Of a stretch of DNA of 64,000 bases, positions 28,813-40,635 are shown piece by piece. A program made the translations under genes and the position numbers. Positions within the stretch are counted from its first letter, which is position 1. Every line of letters starts with the position of its first letter. The stretch lies in contig LNGK01000003.1 in assembly GCA_001510575.1 (NCBI GenBank), forward strand, positions 3,735,732 to 3,799,731, written 5' to 3'. The notes under the pieces are model-generated. The model saw only the letters and a list, made by a program, of their open reading frames with translations, had not been told where the DNA came from and did no database searches. This DNA is from Knoxdaviesia capensis. Taxonomy: Eukaryota > Ascomycota > Sordariomycetes > Microascales > Gondwanamycetaceae.

Positions 28813-31800
28813 AGAAACCTTGCCCCCGTAGCATTTCTTTACGGCATAATAATCTCTTCAGTCACGGGATTTTTCTTGCTCGCTTCCCCACGTCTCGGCT
28901 GTTTATCGTGCTTATCCCACCCCGATCACCTCCAATCCAGGGCCTCAACAGAAGCGCTGGAGGGTGTTGTCACACCAAGACATGAGCATCCAGAGAAGAG
29001 CCAAGCAATGGTGCTCCTGCTCAGAGGTAGACACGGCCAATCTTCAAGATCCGGTGCCGATTCCCCCACTCAAGAACCCACAAGGTCTCCCAAGAATGCA
29101 GCGTAGCCCAGATTTACATTACATGAGGAAATAAGATGGCCCCAACTTACAACGTCCCAAGCACACCCCATCCCATGAGCCAAGAGCCACCTCCTCTCTC
29201 GCTCTCCTCTGTCAGGATGCACCTCCGGCAGAGCCGTCCCTCCGTCCTCTAAGTGGGAGTTTGTCGAGCGCTCTAACGTCGTCTGTCCTACGGATACAGT
29301 TCAAACTCTCGCTTCCGAATTATGTGCGACAGTCAGGATCTGAGATTACACACGCAGTAGCTTCACCACAATCCGCGGGGCCACTTCCCTAGCTGGTTTT
29401 GGCGTTCTCGCTCTCTCCCGTCACGTCACTTGAGAGGCGAATCGGCTGGGAATCACTCACTTGCTTCATCCATCGGTTAGCTCTTAGGCACAGTTTTCTC
29501 TCATCACCTGTGAGCCAACCATGGACCCAAACTCAAACTTAACCCCCCAAAAAAGGCCATTGTGGCTCTCCTTCTCGTCATTGTCGATCGTTTCATCCCT
29601 GTAAAAATAAAAAGTGCCCGTAGCTTCAATGGAATCACACACAATAGGACGTCGAAACGGAACTACTCCCAGGCTAACTTAAGTTGGTTGAAATAACCTC
29701 ACGTCTGCTAAATGCGTGAAAGGCCGAAGCGATGGTCATTCTCAGCAGTCGACGCCGCTAATTTTAGTCTGCACCGCTCCATCGGGTTATGTATCATATC
29801 TGCTTTTTGTGTGCGGCGGTGTATTGAGGAAATACCACCACACTTAGACAGTAGCGAGCTGAAGCACTGTGGTGATAATTATAACCGCATATGCATACAT
29901 GTATAGTATCCAAGTTTATAAAAGACAAGTTCGAGGAAGATATCAGAATAAAACCGGATCTAAAAAGGAGAATATACACGATTATATCATAATCAAGTCG
30001 CCTCCATCAGTTTGCCAAGTGTCGGAGCTCGCCAGTAAAAACAGAGCCACTGATACGCAGCAAACCATATCATCTCCGCTGGCGACTTATAACCAGTCAT
30101 TTTACTCCTGATGCACGTTCCGACTGCAATCACGATGATACAGGGGGTGAGGAATGGTTGTTTGCTGGGTGTAAGACCTGCACACTGTCCATGCTGGCCA
30201 ATAGCTCTACAGCACCAGCTTATAGCAAGAGCTATATACTGTATATGCATGCCGAGCAGGCGGTGAATACAGCTTCGTGGTGAAGATTCAGGAGTATGGT
30301 GGGCGGCATGTTTGGAGAATCGCCATGAACAGGCTCACCACCTCCGCCCCTGGTCGCCAAAGCCTGTGTGGCAAGAGATATCAGGTTCGTGAGCCAGAGA
30401 GTGGTCAGAAGTGTGTAGCAGGGAAGAACTTGGTAAGGGGGCGATGTGGGTGGCTCACTTATGGAGCTACTCCTCGTACTCAAATGATGTCTCTGCTCTA
30501 ATCAACCCTCCTCATCGTCGTTGTGGTTCCCACGCCCCTGACCAACCGTCCAGCAGCCCTGGGCTATCAGGTGGGTTGTGTTATCCAGGTCCCCGGAACC
30601 GGGGCTGAATTTGCAAGCAAATAACCCGTTGAGACCGGTTTTTCTGGGATCAGTTCTCCATACGCACCCACCACCACATGCACACTCCGTGTTGTTTGCT
30701 TCATGCATCCCTCCCTCCATCCATCATGACCCAGCCATATCAAAGACCGGCAAAAGCTGAAAGGGGATCATCTGTCGTACATAACATAATTTTCCGCAGT
30801 GCTTCACGGTGAACACTGTGGCTTAAAGGGGGCGGTATTTGATTCATGAGGTTGGCTGGTTTCCGCATCTTCTGTACTGTATCAGGTGGTCACCAGAACC
30901 GAAACGGATTCAAATTATGAAATATGAAATGCGAGGAAACAACAGCATCGTGGGTGGCTCCTTGTTTGCCATTCGCAGGTTTTTTTTTTGTGTATTTTTA
31001 CGTATGCACATACATAAATGTATATTAGCACCTTTACGCACATCCATCACCTTTCACTATTACCTATCAGAAGAGCCCCGAGGTCCGGTGCTACAATCCT
31101 GAGGTTCCGGCGGTGATCCATGCTGCTCTCCGCCTCACTGTGGCGACCCGGCCGTAATATATCCAGATGCACACTCGCTTCAGCTGGCAAGTTTGCTGGG
31201 TGGGTGGGTGGTGGGTTAATTTATTTCAAGGTGTGAGAGTGGTGTGTGTGCGCTCTGAGTTCTCGAGTTCTATCATATATTCACGGCAAGGCCCTTTGGG
31301 TGTGATCATCCAATCAATGCCCCACCGCTCTCTGTACGTCCGTGTATGTCCGTAATTCAGGTACTTGACTCTGTAAATCCTAAAGCCTGGGCGCCTGTAT
31401 TGAGTATTGCTATGACCGGGCACAGCCAGTTGGTATGTGACAGACATCACAAAGGCACAAATAACAGCTATAGCTATGTGCAACGCGGTGGATGCACTAA
31501 ACACACACAACTCTCCAAACGAATGCCACCCTAAAGAAGTGTCAAGGCCCACACTGCTGTGAAATTTGACGGACGCAATCCAATCCGCCCCTCTCCAAAC
31601 CCCCAGTCAGTTGGATCTCGTGGAATCACACCACCACAAACTCTCTGTTTCGGGGAACCCGAACTCCTCCCCCCATTCCCAGCGCGATTGTCCAGCTGCC
31701 TGCTGTCAAAGGATGGTTCTTAGGTGCCGACTTTGTGTGTTGTTGTTGTTGTTGTTGTTGTTGTTGTGTAAAGGTTTGCTGGCAAGTTTCATCAGACGGC

Positions 31801-32630
31801 GTGATATCTAAATCAGTGTGCGGTAGCTTGCCAGCCTAAAGGAGGGCTAGAAAAAGCCGTTGATGCTAATTCCAACCACCAACCCTAACCCTAGCACACC
31901 GGCGCGCTCTAGGTCGGCCGGCTTTACCGTCTGGACGGGATTACACGCGTTGCAGGGTGTGTAAACGGTGTGGTTGCCATTACTACCACCACAGGGCACT
32001 TAATATCTGGGCCTGGTTTTACCTACAGCACCCACGGGAGTCTCTCCGCGTCTGGGTTTGCCCCCCGGTGAGCGGTTTTCGGGGCCCCCGCGCAAGACTT
32101 TCATCCTCAGGTGGGATCATGCCATGCGCGAAAATGATAGTTGACGAGGACGCTGCTGATATATGACGGGGACATCACGAACAGACCGCCGCAACCTTGA
32201 TGACCAAGTCGAACACACAAGCCAAGGGCTACTGTCTTCTCTCTTCTCCCCCTCCCGTCTTCGCATCCCACATCCCACGAACGACTGATCAACTGCACCC
32301 ATGGCCATCCTCCCCCAAGGGGTTCTAAAACGAAAGCAAGAGCCGGAGAGATACGGCAAGCAGTATGGTAACGTTGGATTAAATTACCACGGGCACTAAA
32401 CTCCATCGAGCCCGGAAGCCAGACACTCCATCCCAAATTGAAGGTGAAAGAGGGTGGCAGGCTTTGGAGGAACCACACAACTCCCCTCACAGGGAACCAC
32501 AAAATCTGATACGTCAAAATACACCAGAGCCAACTCGGGAAAACTTTGGCGAGAACGCTGCGCTCTTGGGTCTTGGATGCTGGTCACTTGCAACCTTTCC
32601 GCTGGTAATGTTATCTCTCTTAATTCTTCT
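28811..32630. other. no supportable gene
   Basis: No gene recognised. It contains the GTT microsatellite at 31,739-31,768 and two tandem telomere-like AACCCT units at 31,881-31,895. Confidence 0.5.
31739..31768 (+). repeat. (GTT)n microsatellite
   Basis: About nine consecutive GTT/TTG units. In one shadow frame they read as a leucine run, but there is no surrounding gene. Confidence 0.9.
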
Positions 32631-32633
32631 TGA

Positions 32634-32659
32634 GGGGGGGGGNNNNNNNGGGGGGGGGG
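32634..32659. other. assembly gap inside a poly-G run
   Basis: Nine Gs, seven Ns (32,643-32,649) and ten Gs. The true run length is unknown. The sequence on either side shows no gene. Confidence 0.9.
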
Positions 32660-35600
32660 CTGATATCTCTTTTCTTTTCCTTTCTTTCTTTACCATTATG
32701 ATATAGACTGTCTTAAGCATCGCCAACCGCCATAAAGATGATGGATCGGAAAAAACCCCTCTATAAGACCTGCGATACTGGTAGGGTTATCTTCGGCGGG
32801 GGTCAGACGCTTTGCATTCTGGTGTCATCCAGCTAAAAGAATACACAATAGCCACTAATATCGTAATGAGAATACCTATCGCATTGTTGAGTTTTATCCA
32901 CATGATAATAGCAAACACCTTCGTGGTCTCCGTCTCCTGATATGATGTACCGGTCAACTGCAGGCCGCACACATGTATAACGAAAAATAACCCGACTATA
33001 ACACCGGGCTGATGGTGAGCGGCAAAGAGGTGCGCAGCTTGGAGAAGCGGTCTGGCCTTCCATGAGATAGAAGGCCATATTCCAACAACCTCGAAAATTC
33101 GGAGACTGATCAGTCCGATGGACGCGCCCTTCTGGTGGAAAGAAACTGGGAAGACATCTGTAGCCTTCGTTGAGGTTGTCTAACAACTTGTGAGTGCTGA
33201 TTGAGAGATCACGAGAAATATCATGTGAGGCCAATATGGCTATAACCCTTACTGACCAACATGACCCTATTATGACTGAGTTACTCACATATATAGTATA
33301 TCCTGCTCCGTGTGAACTTCAATCTTCTGGAGTATCAATTAGCCCGGTGTGGGATGATGCGTACCGTACACCAGCACGCCTCGGCTGGACATTTAACAGC
33401 GCACCTCTCATATCAAAAACAACAAGTGAAAAGCTCGTGACAGGCGGCTGGGAGATACACATCGGCGACGAAAGCTTTTGACTTGCCCCAAACCAGTCTA
33501 GGTATCTCAAAACTGAGAACCCAAGAGTCCCTCCACCTTCAAACTGCCAGCAGAAAGATACAACGTGAACCCCCACACAAGCGAAGCCAAACTGTAAGTT
33601 GAAACTGTGCACACTGACAAGCCCAGGCAGGGTTAAGTCCACAAAAAAAAAGAAAAAACCAGATCACACGTCCAGTCAAAAGGTCCGTCCCGCTCCCCAA
33701 TTCAGAGGAAGCCCTGCCTTTTTCTGTCTAGGCTATGGAGGGGTTGCGAGGATTGAGGGGGCGAAGGGGACCTTTGTCTCTTTCCCGGACGGAACTCGTC
33801 AACCATTCTGTCCACCAGGCGGGCACATGCCTGGAAGCATAGCACGTCTCTCCCGCTCATGTTGACACCATCACATGTTGTCCTCCTGCATGCCGCGAGC
33901 AAACGGACTAGATTCCCTTCTAAAAAGGGGGATGTGGGAAGCAAACCGAAGTACCAATTTAGACCACCCCCCCAAATCCACACAAACATCGCCTGCTCTC
34001 TGCCGTTCTCAGAGTCTGCTATCGCCGGACCTGATACCTGTGCGACACAGGAATAATCGTACACGTAACTGCCCGTGGGATGTCCCTTGTGGCATGACCA
34101 CACCAAACACCCTCCATGCCCACGTCCCGCGGGCCGCGCAGACAGGGTAACGGCCCTGAAACCTGCCGGTCAAGGGCTCGTTTGTGGACGGTCAGCTGGG
34201 CTGGAAGTCAGTTCAGGCATGAAAAAAAAAAGGAAAGACATCCATTATTCAGAGCCCTGATTTGTCTTTATTCAATATTGTCTTCTCTACACGAAATCGG
34301 GAGGTTTGACAGGTCTCTTCTTTGCGTCCCATCGCGCCTCCCCTTGAGTGCTGCCCCCGATGTGTTTGCAAATGTTTTGATAACGGCTGCCAACAACGCT
34401 GGACGCAAGGGCCCAACCAAATATCCGCCCCAATAAGCTGTGTGTCGACGGAGTACACCCTCGTTGTGTCTGGGGGGGCCGCGGGGCTTATTATCACGAG
34501 GGGCCAGCCCGTTGTGTGGCCCATCCCACATGTATGATAAACAATACAACATAAAAAAATACAAATAGCGAAATGCAGACTATCGTGGGTTGAACGATGG
34601 GATCATGTGGAAGGAAGCAGACGGTGTCCGTGAGATCAGCCTGGCAGCAGAGGCAGACGAACCAGAGTTGGGTGGATCTCGTTCGATGGGCGGACGATAC
34701 CAAGGCAAGACGAGGCTGTTCGCGTGGGGTTTGATAGTTTGGGCACGGGAAATGGGAAGATGGAGAGGGGATGCCTGATGCCTCACATCTTCAAAGATCC
34801 GGAAGATAATGAATTATATTTTTTGCTGATTTGTCCCTCATTTATATCTTTAAGGAGAAAAGGAAAAAAACACCCCCAAAAAAAAACATAAATTCCACTC
34901 CCCTGAACGAAGGTCGAAGTAAACGTATGAGAGCACGGGAGAGAGACAGAACAGGTGATAGGATCCAAAGGAAAGCAGACCCCTCCACGCACACCATGGG
35001 CCACCATGAGACGAGACGAGACGGCCCAGACAAACCCAACTATTGGAGAGAGCACTCGTATCTGGCTGTGGCAGGGCTTCGCGGAGGAGGGGAAGGGCGA
35101 TCGATGGGCGAATAACAGGCCAGAGAAAAGGAAAAACCAGAGCACACGAGGCAGCACAGCGGCTCAGCCACCCAATCACGACGGGTCAGCTGGGCATTTT
35201 GATGGATTTTCCGGTTCTGCGATTGGCGCATATATTCGGACACGGCGAATGAGGGCCAAACAACCCGACAAATGTGTGTGCTCCGTTTTCGCTATCTGCC
35301 TGGACGATGGGCCACGGCAATGTGCGCGTTCTGGAGCGAATTGGGCTGCTCGTGCGATGGGAAGTCGTCGGTGGAGGATCACGAAGGGGGCTGCTGGTGA
35401 GGTTCAGCTGGTCTTGCGTTCATGGCCAATGTGTTTGGGCCGGTCGTTCACGAGATCACACACACGACCATACGACAGGACAGACAACACAAGGCACGCA
35501 GACAAGGGGGGGCGGGGTTCTGGACCGTTCCTGGGAATGATAAGCCGTGGATAGCAGAGTCTTCATCCCTGCCGGGGAGTGAGTGAACCTGTGAGCTGTT

Positions 35601-38600
35601 GGAGACTTGGAGTTTGCTGCACACATGAGCACCACCTTGGTAGGTCTGGACTGGGGCGATGTGTGTCTGTCTGTCCACACAAGTTAGAGAGACAGGCAGA
35701 TCCAAGCGCACGATTTCTGCCAATACTCTGGAGCAGCGGAATTAGATGTCTTGCCAGCAATCGGTCGTCTGGTTATTATTACACTCTGTCGCCGGAAGAC
35801 AGGTCCCGCCAGCCCGTCCACCACCAAGCCCTGGTATATTTTTCCTCGTCCACTCGCGTGTGATCAGAAAGGGGCCCTGCCCCATACGCTCACTGGAAAC
35901 GTGAAGTAAGTGACTGGATAATAATAGCAGAGGGCCTGACTATGATACTCGTAACACGTTGCACAAATCGATCCCGGATTGCTTGGGGAGTCCCGTGCTG
36001 TAAAGGAGAGAGAATCTCATATAAGATATAGGTTGGTTCTGCGGACTGGTATGCCACTTGCATGCAGGCATGGCGATGCTAATCAGGTTTTCAATCAATA
36101 CGGAGGGTTTGCCTCCTGGGCTTCTCTTGCTTGCTAACTCTGCTTCGTTCTGTATCAAGATGTCCTTCCAGACCTTCCTGGAACAGACCTCACACCCCCT
36201 TTAGGAAGTGAAGGCCAGTCACCGGCGTCAGACGACCAGGGCAATTTAGGACCCAGCAGGCCGTTGATAATACGGGGCTTACGAGGAAAGATAAGTGAAG
36301 AGAAGGGGGCACCAGGACGAAGCAGCCGGCCCTTCTGCGTTCCTACTCGCCATCCCAGCACCTCGGATGCGATACGCGGTATCATCGTTCATATTGCCTG
36401 ATGGGCTGTGCTATAGGGCCAACCCTTACATTACTGTGTCCATCACCAAAAGGCCACCATTTCTCTTCCAGGTGTCTGCAGTCATCAACTGCTGCCGGAC
36501 CCTGCGAGTTCTGACGTTCGGCACGCTTTCTTTACGGGCCTTCTTCCTTGCATCGCCATGATTTGACCTCCCCCCCAATGTAACCCCCTCTCCCCAAAAG
36601 AGGCATGAGATCTACTGTAGCTTTGATACGCCCTATCGTGCATGGCCTGTGGAGCCGTTCTTATTCATGAGGACCGTATTTCGAGATGCTCGCTGCTGGT
36701 CCTGCCTTGTGATGACCCGACCGTCGAGAAATAGCAAATCTCAAGGGAACTTTGATAGATACGCCCGAATTTCTTATTGGGGGCGTGTCCTCCGGGTCAA
36801 TCCTCACCACCGCCGGTGTTTACGCCCGCCGTAACTTGCATTCTGAGCGAGGGGGTGAACAATTAACCTGGGATACTGAACCCTGACACTCTATTTCTAC
36901 TAGGTATTGCACTTCCACATTGGTTCTCTTGGGTCTCCTGTGGGTTATATATCATCTAATTTTGCCCCCCTTTCCCCCTCCTCTCTCACTCTCGTCCCTT
37001 TGGGTGCCGATGCACGTGGAACCTTTCAAAAGTCTAAATTGGATCCAGAGGCCGGAACCGAAGCCGTTGGCTCCGAAACCTGGCGCGCACGAGAATAACC
37101 CTAGCACAGGCCAAAGGTAGTATTCCGTGGTTAAAAGTGAAAAGAGGACCACCACCGCACACTATGCCTGCCACCTTTTCCGCTGGGTCTTTTTATTTTT
37201 GTGCGGTGGCTTTTGCTGCGTTTCTGTGAAATAACCCTTTACCGCCTATCGCACACTAGCAACTGGGAGACCAAAATGCAAAATTGGTGTCGATGTAATT
37301 TCCTGCATCGCCAGTCCGATGCACCGTATCGTACAACGCCTGCGCCAAATTACGGTGATATGACCGCCCAGCGAGTTCTGGGTGTGAGGTCCAGTGGCAG
37401 CTGACAGAGAAGCCACCGAGGTCAAAAAGTCCCAACCTACGAGTTGATGGACAGCCCAGACCTCCGGAACGAATGACGGACTGACCCCCCCAAAAGAAAA
37501 ACAGAAAACGATCTGCTACCAGCAATTACGACGTATCAACGCTGGGTGGTTCCTAAGCTGTAGTACAGTAGGTCTGGGGCACTGGATCACTCACTCACTC
37601 TTCCAGTTGGAAACTGCCGTGTGTGGATGAAGCGGTAAGTGAGTGTGGCCTTGTCACCATGTCTCGAGGCCTCCTTATTCCTTTTACAGGGAATAAATCT
37701 CCAAAAGTGCCTTGCTATGACATCCTTTTAGGATCATCCTGTTGGTCTGGGTCGAGTCGTGATGGCCTCACCAGCTATCTTGCCCGGCGTTCTCACTCCT
37801 GTGTCTATTCCCAGCATCATCGTGATTCGTGGACATATTTCCTCTGTCCACCAGACCGACCTGGATGTCTCTCAACCACGCCAGTGTTATTTCGGCTGTC
37901 TCTGTCTGGTTGAAGGGTATTATTCTGGGGTTTGACCTAACACTTTCATGCGCTATCATCCAACCTGGCCCCCCCATGCTCCCACAAAAAAAAAGGGAAA
38001 TAAAACTCCAAAAAGCTGGGGAGGGGGACGGGGAATTCGCCCCGCCAGCCCGTCAACCACGCTATGATTTGCAATTATCCGTGAGAAGACCCCGTGAGCG
38101 CTTTTGTTTTTGTTGCTTGCTTCGCCGCGTCAGGCCTCCTACAACCACCTGGAATAACTCTCGGCCCTCTCTTCTTCTGGGTTTCCCTACCAGTCGTCCT
38201 CCGCGTCTCGCTGTTCTAAACTCTCCTACATGGTCCACGACACAGTCGCCTTTGCCTCCGCCTCCGGAATCTGGGGCAATTCGTCCAAAGTCCCAAAAAA
38301 AAAAGTCATGCCCTGCCTTGCCCCATGCTATCACCTCGTTAGCTCTCGGCTCCTCTCTCCCCGCCTTCTCACCAGTCCCATCTTGTCCTGTTCCGAGAAG
38401 GTTTCTTGGGGGTGCGAAAAAAAAAACCCCAATGCTCATGTGTTGTTGTTGCCTTACCGGCTTGTTTCAAATATCGTGTCCAAAGATCCGATGCGCATGT
38501 GCAAAATAGACAAAGGGGGGATCATGGACGGGAGATATTCGCCATAGAACACTCCCCCTCCCATTTCTGTAGTGGCCGAATCTCGTGCCCCCCAAACCGG

Positions 38601-39880
38601 CCAATAGTCTAGGGAGTCTGTGGCCATCTGGCCGACGGCCATGCCAGCCGTGTTTCGTGAGTTGTCCATCCATTTTCAGTCACATTCTCAGTGCGTCCCC
38701 CCCCTCTTTGGTCATCTAGGCATCACACGCATGTCGGACTGCACAGCGAAAGCAGGGCTTTTTGCACGGGTGATTTGAACATTGCATCTCTTAGACCAGA
38801 GACAGTAATATCTCAAGCGAAGTCGGGGCCAGATTGTGTACGGTGGCTTTTGGTGACTGTCGGCCAAACGGAGGAGACTTCCTGGGGAAACAGAACAGCG
38901 AAAAAGAAAAAGGTCTTGCGTGTTGGGGACCGGAAAGCATTGGCCGCCTGCAAAATGAAAATAATCATGGAAAGAAAAAGAAGCCCGCCCGAGAGACATG
39001 CCATCCCACATGCAGAGCACATGCTCTCTCGATCGTGGGCTTTTGGGGTCTGATAGAACGGCGACCTCTGGGGGGATGATGGCGAGAGTGTCCCCAAGAG
39101 TTGGCCAGCCTCGGATTCACAGCGGCAGCCACAGCAAAAAAGGGCCCTTCAGCCACAAATCTCCTCCCCCAATAGCAGCACACCCAAATATGACAAGCGC
39201 ACATGTCACAGTGGCCGGGGAAAAGTTCCCAGCAAAACTTCATCACTCAAGACCCTGGTCGACAAGAAAATCATCAGCGGGGGCCGCTTTGTATCATGTG
39301 ATTTCTTCGCCGTGCTGCTGGGCCCAAACTGAGAGCCAGCGGATGAAGAGCAGTGGACTGTACTGTACTCGGTCGGTACCTTGGACGTGGTCGGAGTTTG
39401 GCTGTAAATCGGCCGGGAATCATGGGCTGGGCCCTGTATCCCCCATGTACCCGGGGCCAATCTCACCCACGTTTTTCAAAGTTGCTGACACATGCATTCA
39501 AACGGCCAACAGCCACTCCAAACGAAGTCAGATGGGCATTCGATTTTTCTGCTCTGCACCGACGTGCCCAAATAGGCAATTAAGCCAGTTACCGTATCCG
39601 GGAAAGTGCACCCCCAGGACCGCTAGGCCTAATGCCGTAATTATGGTGGACTGCTTAAATGCCTAATCCGGTAATTAAGCGTCGTCAGGTCACCAGGACA
39701 TGCCCACTGCCGCAGTTTTGCACGGCGCGCCTGGTCTCGGGAACTTTGGCGGTTGTTTTTCAGGTGTTCTCATCTTCCCCAGAGCCTTTTCCAACCCCTG
39801 GAAACAAAACACCATTCTTTCCGGGCAAAGCCACACCCCCCCTATAATACTTGACTGTACTCTGACTCACACCCCCCCAC
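32660..39880. other. no supportable gene
   Basis: Several frames exceed 200 codons (for example 37,829-38,509 and 38,998-39,666, both +), but they run through A- and C-homopolymers and show no domain. The frame at 33,194-33,481 (+) is fairly protein-like but short and unidentifiable. Confidence 0.5.
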
Positions 39881-40635
39881 AAGTGTCCACCCCTTCAACA
39901 CTAACGAAAACACTTCCCCCCTCCCCTCTTGCCTGGTTTCCCGACACCTCTTTCCTTGCCACACCCCACCGATTTGCAATGTGAGGAGAGTGAGTGGAAA
40001 AGGCACCCCCCATCGACCGACCCGGTCTCTGCCCAAGGTATTTTTTTCCCTCCGCTTTTTCGCACCTTTGCGCTGTGCGATAATAATTCATATACAAACT
40101 CGGGTTCCCACCCGGATCCAGACTCTTTCTCATCCACTTCTTCACCTCATCTTTTCTTCCTCCCCATCTTTTGCAAACTCGATCATTCTTCACATCGTGT
40201 GCCTGATTTGAACTCTTTTATCAATTCTCCCGTCCTCGTTCTTCCTCTCTGTCGTCGACTCTGATTCACTCTCACACCGAACATTCGACTTCGCTGCTTT
40301 CTCCCGCCTTCTCGTCGCCTCCATCGCCGATAATCTCACGATTCACTCTTCTGCTCCTTATCGCCTTTAGATCACCGGCCTCTCTCTTCACAACACCCAA
40401 TTTGAACGCTTCTTTTTCTCTCTTCGTTCCCCTCCAACAACCTCAATCCGCCAGCCAGTGCATATATACTTGTTCCCGGATCTCCCATCTCAGCCCTCGG
40501 TGCCGATACTGCCCTTCACTCTTCTAGGGCAACCTCGCATTCACTCCCGCAATACCTCTTCTCCAGTCTCCCGTCACCACCAACATCCTGAAGCCCCAAC
40601 AGGTTCTGCTCGGCAGTCGAGCAGTCTCCCACACC
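39881..40635 (+). promoter_or_regulatory. pyrimidine-rich upstream/leader region of the DUF3295 gene
   Basis: The strand is strongly C/T-rich from about 39,880 to the start codon at 40,636, typical of promoters and 5' leaders of well-expressed or regulatory fungal genes. A start-stop mini-ORF (ATGTGA) lies at 39,979-39,984; whether it is transcribed is unknown. The start codon context is CACACCATGC. Confidence 0.5.

Noticed and set aside
28429..29106. 225-codon frame with a polyproline tract
   Set aside because: The proline run is the 31-base C homopolymer; the flanks are not protein-like.
33194..33481. 95-codon plus-strand frame that reads protein-like
   Set aside because: A-ending codons are frequent, and no motif or neighbouring exon was found.
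37829..39666. Frames of 226 and 222 codons on the plus strand
   Set aside because: They run through A-homopolymers and lack any motif or codon bias.
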